Source: Arctopsyche grandis
Taxonomy: Eukaryota; Arthropoda; Insecta; Trichoptera; Hydropsychidae
Assembly: GCF_051622035.1 (NCBI RefSeq)
Contig: NC_135360.1
Location: forward strand, 31,885,206 to 31,949,205
Direction of reading: 5' to 3'
DNA: 64,000 nt
Shown: positions 54,409-64,000 of the stretch, in pieces
Numbering within the stretch: position 1 is the first letter of the stretch
Layout of the letters: each line of letters opens with the position of its first letter
Program-made: the position numbers and the translations under genes
Notes under the pieces: generated by a model
Database searches by the model: none
Told to the model about the DNA's origin: nothing
What the model saw: the letters and a program-made list of their open reading frames with translations, nothing else

Positions 54409-55262
54409 GAGTATAATGCGATTGTGTGGAATCCGCATGAAGCAAATTACTCTCTGATGATTGAGAAAGTGCAAAAAGCATTTCTTCGTTTCCTATATAG
54501 GAAAGAATATGGTTATTACCCATATCTCTACCCCACTCCTTTCCTTTTGGGCATGCTTGGGTATAATTCCCTTGAACTTCGGAGAAACTTCTCATTAATT
54601 CGTTTCATTCTCCTGCTCTTACGTGGTAATACGTCATACCCGTTATTGCTGGAGCAGTTGGGACTTTATGTCCCTAATCACTATGTGCGTGGTAGACATC
54701 ATCATTTGCCAGCTGTACCTCCTGCCCGCACAGTCCTTTTTCGAATGGCTCCTATTCCAAGAGCTATTCGACTTCTTAATGAAATCGTTGCTGCCGAGAC
54801 TGAATGTGATATTTTCCACCTTAGTGAGCGTAAATTGTCGGAAATTACTCTAACCCATTTATCTGGTAGTCTGCGCTCATCATTGTTTTCATGATTGATT
54901 GTGATTTATGAGTGAAATTTTGATTAACTCTCTTCCATTTGGGTCTTACAGGGATGTTTTGTATTTGTAGTTGTTTCTTACATATTTATTGGAACTGGCT
55001 GTAGGTGCAAGGCATTCCTCATGCTATATTTTTTACTTAATCTGTTATTATTAAATGCTATTTTTTATGTTTATGTATGGATGTATTTATGTTTATGTTC
55101 AAATGTATTTTTTTATGTATAATTGATGAGTATATTATTTTCGTTATGTATTAATTTATGTTTAATTGTTATTTTGTTTTTTTTGTGTTATATTTTTTGA
55201 CCATTGTGGCGCTTTAGGAATTCCTGTTATGCCGAAATGGTCTGTTTAGAATAAAATAAATA
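54409..55262 (+). mobile_element. LINE family A, copy 3
   Basis: A 156-residue frame (54424-54894) encodes the complete family A C-terminus. The 3' UTR follows, with hairpin accattgtggcgc ... gccgaaatggt (about 55211-55250) and an aataaaataaataaat tail. It is strongly 5'-truncated. Confidence 0.8.
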
Positions 55263-55922
55263 AATATGTAGGTATCATTCAAGTTGTGCAATTCGTATCA
55301 TACGAATGCACTCTGCGCATTAGTGCGATTATTATAACAGTAAAATATAAACATTATAATTATATACAGACCGGTCTCGTCAGTAAATTGGCGGACAAAT
55401 TCTAAAACGCAAAAAAAGATACCTCAAGAGACGTTTTAATTTATGTGTTCGATACGTCTACGTTAATAGATAAATGTGTTACAATTTAGTGTGTATGTGT
55501 TTCGTATGTAAATTTATACGCAAAATGTACATTATTAAAAATAACATATATACATATATAATAAATAAATGTAAAGCGCCAACGCGTTCGCCTCTCAAGA
55601 TCGTCCGCATTTAGCACAATAATAATGTCAATTTGTAATAATAAATAAATAAAAATATTAACAGCGAACCGCTCCAATAAATTTCGCAAAGGCGAAACAC
55701 TAAAATAGCCGTGCACTCATTTGCAGTTGCAGATTTAGTGCATTTTTAATGTTCGAATCCTGTCGACATATATTTCACTGAGTTGTATTCGAAATTCGAT
55801 ACTTGTTCCTACATACATATAATATATATTTTATTTGCTAGCAACTAGTATATGGTGGTGGAGATGAGGATTAGATCCTAAAAATATAATTTTTATCCCA
55901 AAAATCAATTGTATGTATATGC

Positions 55923-56234
55923 TTAAGTGGTTCGGTGATTATTCCGCACAAGGCCATCTCGCAAACATCACTCACGGAACATCTGGCAGCCGAAAATTCC
56001 ATACATCGAGAGTTACCCGCATGAACTATCATACTAACGAGAGCTTGAGTGCCAGATATTCCGTATTCGCAATTTTCTTGACAATGTTTGCCGTGTGCGC
56101 GATCTCTATGTGCGAAATAATCCGTTTACCGTTTTAGTGTATCTTCAAATTTTGACTAGTTGGAATATATACCTTCTAACCTGGTACTAACTACTGTTAA
56201 TCGCTTTGTGCGGAATAATCACCGAACCACTTAA
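55923..56234. mobile_element. MITE with 29-bp perfect inverted ends
   Basis: 55923-55951 and 56206-56234 are exact inverted copies; key core ggttcggtgattattccgca. The interior contains cattctggcagccgaaa-type and gatattccgtattcgc words also found at 24600-24700 and 33660-33830, so it is a repeated family. The outermost ttaa of each arm could be the target site. Confidence 0.65.
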
Positions 56235-56392
56235 ACATATATGTATGTACATAAAGGTGAATTTTAGGATAAAACCTATATTTGAAGTGTATTTTCAGTT
56301 GTAATAATATATTTTGACTGTTGTAATATATTCCATCAAACCCACGTAAATCGATTCATATGGTGAATTACATTCCAACTGGTCAAAATATT

Positions 56393-56830
56393 AGCCAGCA
56401 GCATAGCTCGGTTGTTAAGCTTCTGCACAGCACCGAAAGGTGCCGGGTTCGATCCCATGAGCTGAAATCGATTGAAAATAATTTTATGAGAATATCTGTA
56501 GTGCTGCTGTTCAGACTTGGATATTTGTGACACCAGGTCGATTTATATCAGAGTTTGCCAATTTTTCTGATTTCATTGTTGAAACGGTTCCCGATTAAAT
56601 TGGCTAAAAACCACCCCACCAACTATGTCACTACTATTTGAGTATAATTAATGTACAATAAAATTTATGTACAATTCATAGATGTCTCGTTAATTTGCGA
56701 GTTTTCAGTGTCTCGTAATTCAGCGACTTTTGTAATAAAAATGCTGCAGTGTTTGTAATTGGTCAGGATGACGCATTGGGGTTTACCTGTAAGGTCTTCC
56801 TAGTATAAAATGTAATAAAAAAAAAATGTT
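56393..56830 (+). repeat. tRNA-derived SINE, tail type 1, best-preserved head
   Basis: A-box-like tagctcggttgttaag and perfect B box GGTTCGATCCC (about 56447-56457), common body, type 1 tail (gacgcattggggtttacctg) and an A-rich end. The promoter boxes indicate RNA polymerase III transcription of the source element. Confidence 0.75.
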
Positions 56831-56854
56831 TAAGTAGTTCCATCAATTAACATT

Positions 56855-57096
56855 CTCAGAGACAGTTATGGTCAAATTTGTAAATTTGCAGCATTTTATA
56901 GAATTCAGCGTAATTCGAGATTGCTGGAAAATTGTTACGAATGCCAATATTTTGGAACCGTTCCAATGAAAATCAAATAAATTGGCAAACTCTAATACGA
57001 AAAAATCGACCTGGAGTCACAAATCCAAGATCTGCCCAGCAGAAACCAGTGGGATTTGAACCCGTGACCACTCTGTTCAAAGCATTATATGCTAAC
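56855..57096 (-). repeat. tRNA-derived SINE fragment
   Basis: Minus-strand head with gggttcaaatccc and common body. It resembles the copy at 29452-29805. Confidence 0.55.
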
Positions 57097-57762
57097 TAGT
57101 GGCGGCTCATCTATTATATATATGCAGATCTCCCAGTATAATACAAATGCATGCTATTGTTACGTACGCCGCGGATTAAGCGAATAGAATCCCAGAGACT
57201 ATGTGACCGTTCAAGGGTTATCTGTTAACGGATTAACTAAGTGCTTGCACTTAGGACCAACGGATATCTGTTAACGGATTAACTAAGTGCTTGCACTTAC
57301 TTCCAGGATTATATCTGGACTCTAAGTGCATTTAGGCTAAACAATGACCGTTATTAGTCCTTTCTCAGAATCGGTACGGGGAGACCTATTGTCGTGGGAA
57401 TACATATCCGAATACGTGACTATACAATAGGTAAACAGATTAGACGTCCTGAGAGATCTACCCTTTATAAGGCGGTACGTAGGCGATATCATGTCATTCT
57501 GGACTGATCACTGCCAGTGCGTGTATCTACTTAATCATCAACAAATGCTGTGAAACGACTAAGGCCTTTTACTTGGATCCTCCACCCACCCCAACGCAAC
57601 ACTATTTTTGCCGTCCACATGGGCTGCAGGGCTGCAGACCTCCCAGTATAGTACATACGCATGCTATTTTTGTTTGCATTTGATCACCGGTATGGTCAAC
57701 GAGCTACTAGAGCCCGATTAATCTCTGCAGCCCCCCCTATGAATTCTCACGAGCCGCCACTG
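57097..57762 (+). mobile_element. hAT-like MITE with perfect 8-bp duplication, interrupted by a solo LTR
   Basis: ATGCTAAC flanks both sides (57089-57096 and 57763-57770). The left end tagtggcggctcatc and right end gagccgccactg belong to the CAGTGGCGGCT family (27904-28070). A solo LTR at 57158-57601 splits it, with part of the left sequence repeated after the LTR. Confidence 0.8.
57158..57601 (-). mobile_element. Solo LTR with 4-bp target duplication, nested in the MITE
   Basis: CTAT at 57154-57157 and 57602-57605 flanks TGTTACGTACGCCG ... CCCCAACGCAACA. It is the inverted relative of 37712-38088. It contains a tandem duplication of about 48 bases (tctgttaacggattaactaa) at about 57220-57300. 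Confidence 0.8.
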
Positions 57763-58689
57763 ATGCTAACCACTAGTTTATTCTGCTGGCTTTAATTGGT
57801 ACCTTTAAATATTCAGCCTCTCCGCCAAAGCATTCTTTGCATTGTTTCCTCTCCAGAAGTCCATGTGGAGACAGTTGTAAAAAACCCTTTCCAAGACCCA
57901 CTATTTTAACTACATGACTACATGACAGTTCATGGTGAATCAACAACATATGTACACTCGAAATCAAGTACGCGTCCATTAAAAAATAATTCTTTTGCAA
58001 AATAAAAATGGACTTGAGCAGTTTGATATGAGTTTCAATCCGCATTTTAACCAGCATCTGATTTACATATATACATGTATTATACATATGTATGTATATC
58101 ATGCTAGAAAGCACGATTTTATAAGACTAAAAAAAGTTTTTCGTGCGTGTTTAAATGAGACGAGCATTGTTGTACTGAATACAATTAAAAGTAGTTGACT
58201 GGTTTGTTTCCTTTTTTTTTTTTTATTTCACTGTACACTATAAACAGGTTCGACGCAAGAGGACTCACATACCGAAAGGTTTTTTTTACTTGTCCTTAAA
58301 TTCAATTAATAAATCCTACTAAGGAAGATTTATGTTTCGAATCGACTTAAGAAAACATGTATCAATGAATATCAGTTTAGTGAAAAAACAGTATTGTCCC
58401 CCAGTAATTAATTTCATTACTCTGGGTTTAGAAATATACGGATAAGTTCAAATATTGAGCTTTTTGTAACATATTTGCTATATAGCATTGTACCCGTTGT
58501 TATTTTAACTTGGGGTTTGGAAAATAATCGATACATGAACCACACCCGAGGCTATTGTCGCTAATGGTTTTAGCCCTTGAGTTCAATTCGCATTGCCCCT
58601 TCAAATTCCATCCCCGCACACTTGCCCAGCCGTCTACTTATGTGTCTTCGCATGCGTACATATGTGTCTTCTTCAGTATTCACGGCACG

Positions 58690-58830
58690 ATATTTCAGCA
58701 TTCTGGAACCTCAACGAAATCAGATAAATTGGCAAACTCTGATAGGAAACGATCAACCTGGAGTCACATATCCAAGGTCTGACCACCAACATCGGGCCAG
58801 GGATTGATCCACTCAGTTGAAAGCATTACA
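58690..58830 (-). repeat. tRNA-derived SINE fragment
   Basis: Only the common body (tgactccaggttgatcgttt, cctatcagagtttgccaatt) and part of the head are left. Confidence 0.5.
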
Positions 58831-59125
58831 CAAAGACTGAGCTTCACTCACTAATCAATTCCTTAATCGTATTCATATAAATAAGGGAGGTACGAAAATT
58901 TTCGTCAAAATTGTTGGTCTAGTCTTCGAGATAATATTGACAAATATACATATGTATTTATTTTAATAATAAGACAAATAACACATAATAAAAAAAAAAC
59001 GAAATATGCAATACCTCTACCGGATAAGCATATTTTAGATTAAAAAAAACCTAGTATACAGAAATCTGGTTGAATAATTTGATACCCCTTGCAACAGGCG
59101 ACGAAACCATCGAATTGGTATGTGC

Positions 59126-59313
59126 CAGGGAAGTCGTTGAGGGGGGGGGGGCACCTACCCCCTCTTGCTTTGAAAGATATTTGTTAAAGTCGTTTATCCT
59201 TTAAAATCATTTAACTATTAATTTTATTAATAAAAATAAATATTAAAAAAAATTATAATGATGAAAATGAAATTTTGCCCCCCCCCCTGGGAAAAGCTGA
59301 AACGACGCTCCTG
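59126..59313 (+). mobile_element. hAT-like MITE remnant with G/C runs
   Basis: Ends CAGGGAAGTCGTTGAGG and the inverse of gaaacgacgctcctg, next to runs of G and C. Flanking 8-mers gtatgtgc and gtacgtgc match at 7 of 8. Confidence 0.5.
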
Positions 59314-59474
59314 GTACGTGCCACAGGAAAAGATAACAAATTGCGGCATCTAATGTACCTGAGTTGGCTTTGAACATTAAAAATTGATTCTGCAAGAATT
59401 TGATGATCACTTACCAAACCAACCAGTAACTTAAAGAAATATATATTTATATACATATGTAATACATTGTGTAT

Positions 59475-59885
59475 GTATTTTATTTTATTTATTTTATTTT
59501 ATTGTCACAAATCAATACACACTCGCCATTACAGATTTGCTCCAATGCGACGGGTGTACGTTAATGAAATACATAAACAATCAGAAATCAGAAATACAGT
59601 AATACATACATATACAATCAGAATATATATAGAATATAACAATTAATCAGAAATAATAATCATAGTGACATCTATGGATTTCAGATTACTGTGTATAATT
59701 AATACAAATTATACACAGGCAGATTTTTTGTGACAACAGGATTAGATTTTTTTTTAATACCAATTTTCAGGAACCGTTTCATTTGGAGTCACAAAACCCC
59801 CAAATCTAACCAGCAGTGGCGAGGACACGAACCTATGACCTCAGTGATGCTAAATATATACGCTATCACTAAGCCAAACGGCTGG
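59475..59885 (-). repeat. tRNA-derived SINE, tail type 2
   Basis: Minus-strand head ggcttagtgatagcgtatat with B box ggttcgtgtcc, a shortened body, and type 2 hairpin (gtacacccg ... cgagtgtgt) at about 59519-59562, then an (AAAT)n tail. Confidence 0.7.
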
Positions 59886-60904
59886 TATTTATACGAGGTT
59901 GGTAATAATCGGTTAATTAGTTGAATAATTGGTTTCTTACAGCTAGATAACGGTGCGCTGATTTACATAGGGGTTGAATCGGGAAATTCATGTCAAGAAA
60001 GTCAAGACCTATGAAGTCATTAGAATTTTAGGTAAAAATTAGGGGATACGCGAAATTTCGTCAAAATCATAAGTCCAGTATTCGACAAAAAATAATTGAC
60101 AAATATATTCGGTCGTTAGTTTCTACAGTAGTTACCCTATTCATTATTGTCAAGAAACTCAATTTACATATGTACAATCACTGTGGGGTATCCTTTAAAC
60201 GTGCACCAAGCAAGTTTAAACACTCGATGCTACTCTGTAATTCATTATGCTCGAGATTAAAATTAATTTCGCGCTTAAATCTTTGTTTCGCCCTTTTGCA
60301 ATGCTCTGTGGGATATCGCAGAGATGCGAGAGTTCGTATCTAGGTTATAAATATCAACCGATAGGCATACAAGATTTTATATTGCAATTATATTTATGGA
60401 CGCTCTTTAAATGCTAATCGCGAATTGGTTTAAATATGCATGTATGTAGTTCGCTTCGAAATTCTTGCAATATTGGAGCATGTTTCGGATGCGTGTTTTC
60501 TCAAGGATTCGAGCTACCGATTTTGAAAAATCGCCATAGTTTTTCCGGGTCGGAATTTAGCGGTGCTTCAATTTTGTAGCTACAAGTCGACCTCAAGTGT
60601 CTAAATTTGGGTAATCAAAATGTAGATCTGAGACACTACATGCATAGGATTAAATCTACATATATTGTATATTCACGTACATATTCAAATATATGTATGT
60701 ATGTGCATATCAGTGGTGTGCCGTGGAAATCTCTCTAATTTTGTAGCACAACCTTACTTACGTGTGCGCGAGCAGGATATAAGGGGATTAGGTAAGCAAA
60801 GGCAAAGACACGCTGAATCGTACGGCACGCCATGTCTAGGTAGACTCCAGCTGTGATGGGCTTATCCTCATATCATTATCCTCATCATATCATTACTCTC
60901 TTAT

Positions 60905-61790
60905 TATAGAAAAAGTGCAAAAAGCATTTCTTCGTTTTCTTTATAAGAAAGAGTATGGGTACTACCCATATATCTATCCTACTCCTTTCCTTTTGGGCAT
61001 GCTTGGGTATAATTCCCTTGAACTTCGGAGAAACTTCTCGTTAATTCGTTTCGTTCTCCAGCTATTGCGTGGTAATACGTCATGCCCGTTGTTGCTGGAA
61101 CAGTTGGGACTTTATGTCCCTAATAATTATGTGCGTGGTAGACATCATCATTTGATGGTTGTACCTCCTGCTCGCACAGTTCTTTTTCGAATGGCTCCTA
61201 TTCCAAGAGCTATTTGACTTCTCAATGAAATCGTTGCTGCTGTCCCTGAATGTGATATTTTCCACCTTGGGGAGCGTAGATTATCGGATATTATTTTAAC
61301 ATATTTATCTGGTAACCTGCGCTCATCATTACTTTCTTAATTTGAATGTGATGAATGAGTGGAATCTTAATCTACTCTCTTCCATCTGGGCCTCGCTGTG
61401 ATTTTATTTTTATTTATATTTTGTTTTATTTTATTTTACTTTTTCTTTCTCCTTTATATATTTTTATATACTATTTTAATTTTGTTCAGTGTAAACAAAG
61501 AATGGGATATATGGATTTTATTTTTAATTTTTACACTTTTGTTATATTTTTTTTCTTTCTGAATGATGTATTATTTTCCTTTTGTTACTTTTTTTTTATT
61601 TTTTTTATTTTATTTTACCATGTTTTCTGCTTTTGCTTTTTTCCTTTATTTACAGTTTACTTGTTTTTATATCATGTTTTTATATATTTTTTAAATGTAG
61701 GCCATTGTGGCGCATTAGGTTCTTCCTGTAATGCCACAATGGTCCAAAACTATTAACTATTAAACTATTAAACTATTGTTTATTCCTACG
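60905..61790 (+). mobile_element. LINE family A, copy 4
   Basis: The C-terminal frame from 60915 is interrupted by TGA at 61215-61217 but continues in frame afterwards ([15 protein letters not shown] ... LRSSLLS, to about 61340). A T-rich 3' UTR follows. The perfect hairpin CCATTGTGGC (61702-61711) with GCCACAATGG (61733-61742) precedes an (actatta)n tail. Confidence 0.8.
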
Positions 61791-61809
61791 ATCTTATTAT
61801 TTCGACAAC

Positions 61810-62016
61810 TTTCTCCTATATTTCTTCAAATATGAGAATCACAGTTATCGATTAGTGTCAAATATACGTCATATATCACCGAAATCACTCTAACTGGTGG
61901 GTTTTGACTTGGGTGCCTTAGCATACATAGATCAGGCGTGCTAGATTTTTTTTTACATGTGCAAGACTATATAAAAAACACATACCGTGTACTGCTCTGT
62001 GTGTCTGCGCCCTTAG
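61810..62016 (+). mobile_element. MITE, GGGCGAAATCACACAG family, partial copy 3
   Basis: Right half of the family: tttcttcaaatatgagaatc inside and ctgtgtgtctgcgccc at the end, next to TTA. The left end is lost. Confidence 0.5.
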
Positions 62017-62039
62017 GGTATTCAATACATTTTATTTTT

Positions 62040-62572
62040 ATTTTATTTTTATTACATTTTATAGCAGAAAGGCCTTACAGATAAACCCCAATGCGCCTTC
62101 TTGGCCAATTACAAACAATACTGCATTTTTTTATTATACAAGTCGCTGAATAATGAGTAGTCACCGGAGCCTGAGGGGGCCGTGTATTGTTCAAAGGTTG
62201 TAAATGCATTGTTAAAGGTTTGCCGAACAATGGATAGCACTGTGACTATCCTACCTCTAATAATGAGACACTGAAAACTTATGAGTTGAACATACATTTT
62301 ATTGTACATTAATCATACTCAAATAGTGGTGACATAGTAGGTAGGAAGGATTTTAGCCTATTTTTAATCGGGAATCGTTTCAGCAATGAAATTAGAGAAA
62401 ATTGGCAAACTTTGATAGGAAACGATCGACCTGGAGTCACAAATATCCAGGTCTGTCCAGCAGCCCTACAGATATACTCAGAAAAATTATTTTCAATCGA
62501 GGTCAGCTCATGGGATCGAACCCGGTGCCTCTCTGTGTTAGGCAGAAGCTTAACAACCGGGCTATGCTGCTG
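62040..62572 (-). repeat. tRNA-derived SINE, tail type 1
   Basis: Minus-strand head agcatagcccggttgttaag with B box gggttcgatccc, common body, type 1 tail (aagaaggcgcattggggttt). About 100 extra bases near 62130-62250 interrupt the tail region. Confidence 0.65.
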
Positions 62573-62699
62573 GAAATATGTACATAGTACTTACATATAT
62601 GTATATTAATAGAGGAAAGTTTGCTGGATTTTCTTTATAGGCGAAAAATATGTATATTTTTATTTGAAAAGTGTTTTCTTTAAATAATTATAATTATAA

Positions 62700-62945
62700 T
62701 ATTGTTGTGGTTTTACCCGGATTCACTCGGTATTTGTAATATAAACAGCTTAAACATGGCTAATGTAATAGTAAACATTAATTTGTTTTTTTATTAAATT
62801 TCTTTGAGTCGAAAAAAATATAATATTCAACAACATCGATATCATCGTCATAGAAACTTTGATTTGTTTTCAACGCTCCCACCCAAACCTTACATAGTTG
62901 CATACAAAGTCTCTTTTGAAATTATATATTAGATGTAGATACTAG
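62700..62945 (-). repeat. Interior fragment of the CAGCGTTTCCC hAT family
   Basis: Shares ttttacccggattcactcgg and taatataaacagcttaaaca with 2050-2110 and the inverse of 24960-25010. Both ends are missing. Confidence 0.55.
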
Positions 62946-63730
62946 TGTTGTTCCCGTTGATATAACATCGGGTGGTTTTTGAAAGGAATTGATATATGAA
63001 TTAAATTCGTAATCAGCGGTGAAAATCTTATTCTAGAATATAATTAAAAATATGACTATACTTTAAGTCTACATACTTCTAGCTCTCAAAAGTGAAATGA
63101 CTGAAAAAGTACCATTTTTAAAAATATATTTTACGTTTATACATTTACATTTACTCAACATATGTTGTGTACCAAAAACTTCGCATATAAAATGAACAGA
63201 TGTCCATTTTTTACCAAGCGAGTACTTATTGACCCATTTTTCATTTAATAAATTAATACGCTGACTTCATTTTTTGAACGAATGGCGTGTTGCATTATTT
63301 ATTATATGTATGTACATATGTATACTCTTTTAAATAAATTATTCTATACTGAGCGTACGGAAAGTTATGTTGATAAATTGAATCATAATTATTGTTTACA
63401 TCTAAATAATATTATCATACGGGTATCATAAACTCAATTTTTGATGACAAACTAAATTTATTTGAAAATAAAAACTGTGAACATATTAATATATTCAGTA
63501 AACCATGATTTTTGATTGAGATTCTCTTACGTATCATTCTTTAATATTATTCTAGTATAGTATTCCAGTCCTAAGCATAACACTACAAACTAGTAATAAA
63601 GTTAATCAAAATATAGAATTTAGCACAATCAATACAGAATTATTTAGGATATCAAAATGTAGAAAAATAACCAACTATGTAAAGGTTATTTTAGAGGTTT
63701 GTTTTTTGAATTCTCAACACTTTTTCTGGT
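62946..63730. other. AT-rich sequence without a recognised feature
   Basis: Nothing beyond chance reading frames. Confidence 0.45.
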
Positions 63731-63734
63731 GACA

Positions 63735-64000
63735 GCCAATTTCACAGGCAAGTTGTGCAAATTTATTTCGAAAATCGTGGTTCAGTTCGTGAAACTTACT
63801 GTGCATTTTACGGTCTCGAATTGGTCTCCAAGATCGTATGTTTTAACACCTTAGAGGATAGTCTACGCCGATAAACCAGAGACGATAGACGACTTGGAAG
63901 CCTTCGCCGCGTTATTGCCAATATACGGCCCCAGATGCCCGGAAAAGTGATCGAAATTGGACTTCCAGATATATTTAAGGGTTCTAGGACACTTTTACCT
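63735..64000 (+). pseudogene. Internally deleted mariner-type transposase remnant, running off the window
   Basis: From 63746 a frame reads RQVVQIYFENRGSVRETYCAFYG, the N-terminal helix-turn-helix (DUF4817-like) of a mariner-related transposase family common in insects. About 20 codons later it jumps to the family's C-terminus, VYADKPETIDDLEA, then in another frame IRPQMPGKVIE. The catalytic DDE region, normally about 250 residues between these blocks, is missing. Stops and a frameshift are present. It may continue past 64000. Confidence 0.55.

Noticed and set aside
60720-60840. hAT-like element with cagtggtgtgccgtgg start and acggcacgccatg end
   Set aside because: Ends look plausible but no 8-bp duplication is visible; too weak to call.

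Overview
The window is nuclear DNA from an arthropod, almost certainly an insect. It is AT-rich and intron-containing, with four conserved animal genes embedded in a dense layer of transposable elements (TEs). The protein sequences read as insect, and the AMPK alpha C-terminal half looked to me like the Lepidoptera/Trichoptera group. That last point is recollection, not a search, so the order is a weak guess.

Layout. (1) 1-2943: intergenic, with a PIF/Harbinger-type transposon (TAA target duplication, transposase remnant) into which a hAT-type element has inserted. (2) 2944-15412, plus strand: a complete 16-exon gene for the DEAH-box ribosome-biogenesis helicase DHX37/kurz. Its introns hold a truncated LINE (antisense), a nearly complete two-ORF LINE (about 7.4-11.37 kb), LTR-like repeats and a TA-flanked MITE. 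(3) 16526-23914, minus strand: a complete six-exon AMPK catalytic alpha subunit gene, tail-to-tail with kurz. Its introns carry an RTE-clade remnant, a hAT with a perfect 8-bp duplication, a fold-back element, SINEs, a large inverted duplication and a 170-bp (TA)n tract. (4) 24.4-27 kb: hAT and fold-back elements between divergent promoters. (5) 27107-30483, plus strand: a two-exon ubiquitin C-terminal hydrolase (UCH-L3 type). (6) 30.5-36 kb: MITEs, solo LTRs and a SINE. (7) 36144-40280, plus strand: a complete nine-exon TMEM30A/CDC50 P4-ATPase flippase beta subunit. (8) 40.3-64 kb: no host gene that I can recognise. It holds a Mutator-like fold-back element with a 9-bp duplication, a 3.2-kb hAT with a BED-finger remnant, LINE tails, many tRNA-derived SINEs, a solo LTR nested in a hAT MITE, and an internally deleted mariner-type transposase at the end.

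The four host genes are unrelated housekeeping genes: 18S rRNA/SSU processome helicase, energy-sensing kinase, deubiquitinase and lipid-flippase subunit. Nothing suggests they form one pathway.

The most interesting signals are in the TEs. First, the intact LINE has a textbook -1 frameshift heptamer (A AAA AAC) directly before the ORF1 stop, and the shift leads straight into an ORF2 that has no upstream ATG. Second, two kinds of SINE share one body but end in two different 3' hairpins, each matching the hairpin of a different LINE family in the same window. In one pair the stems have changed in compensatory fashion while the loop is conserved.
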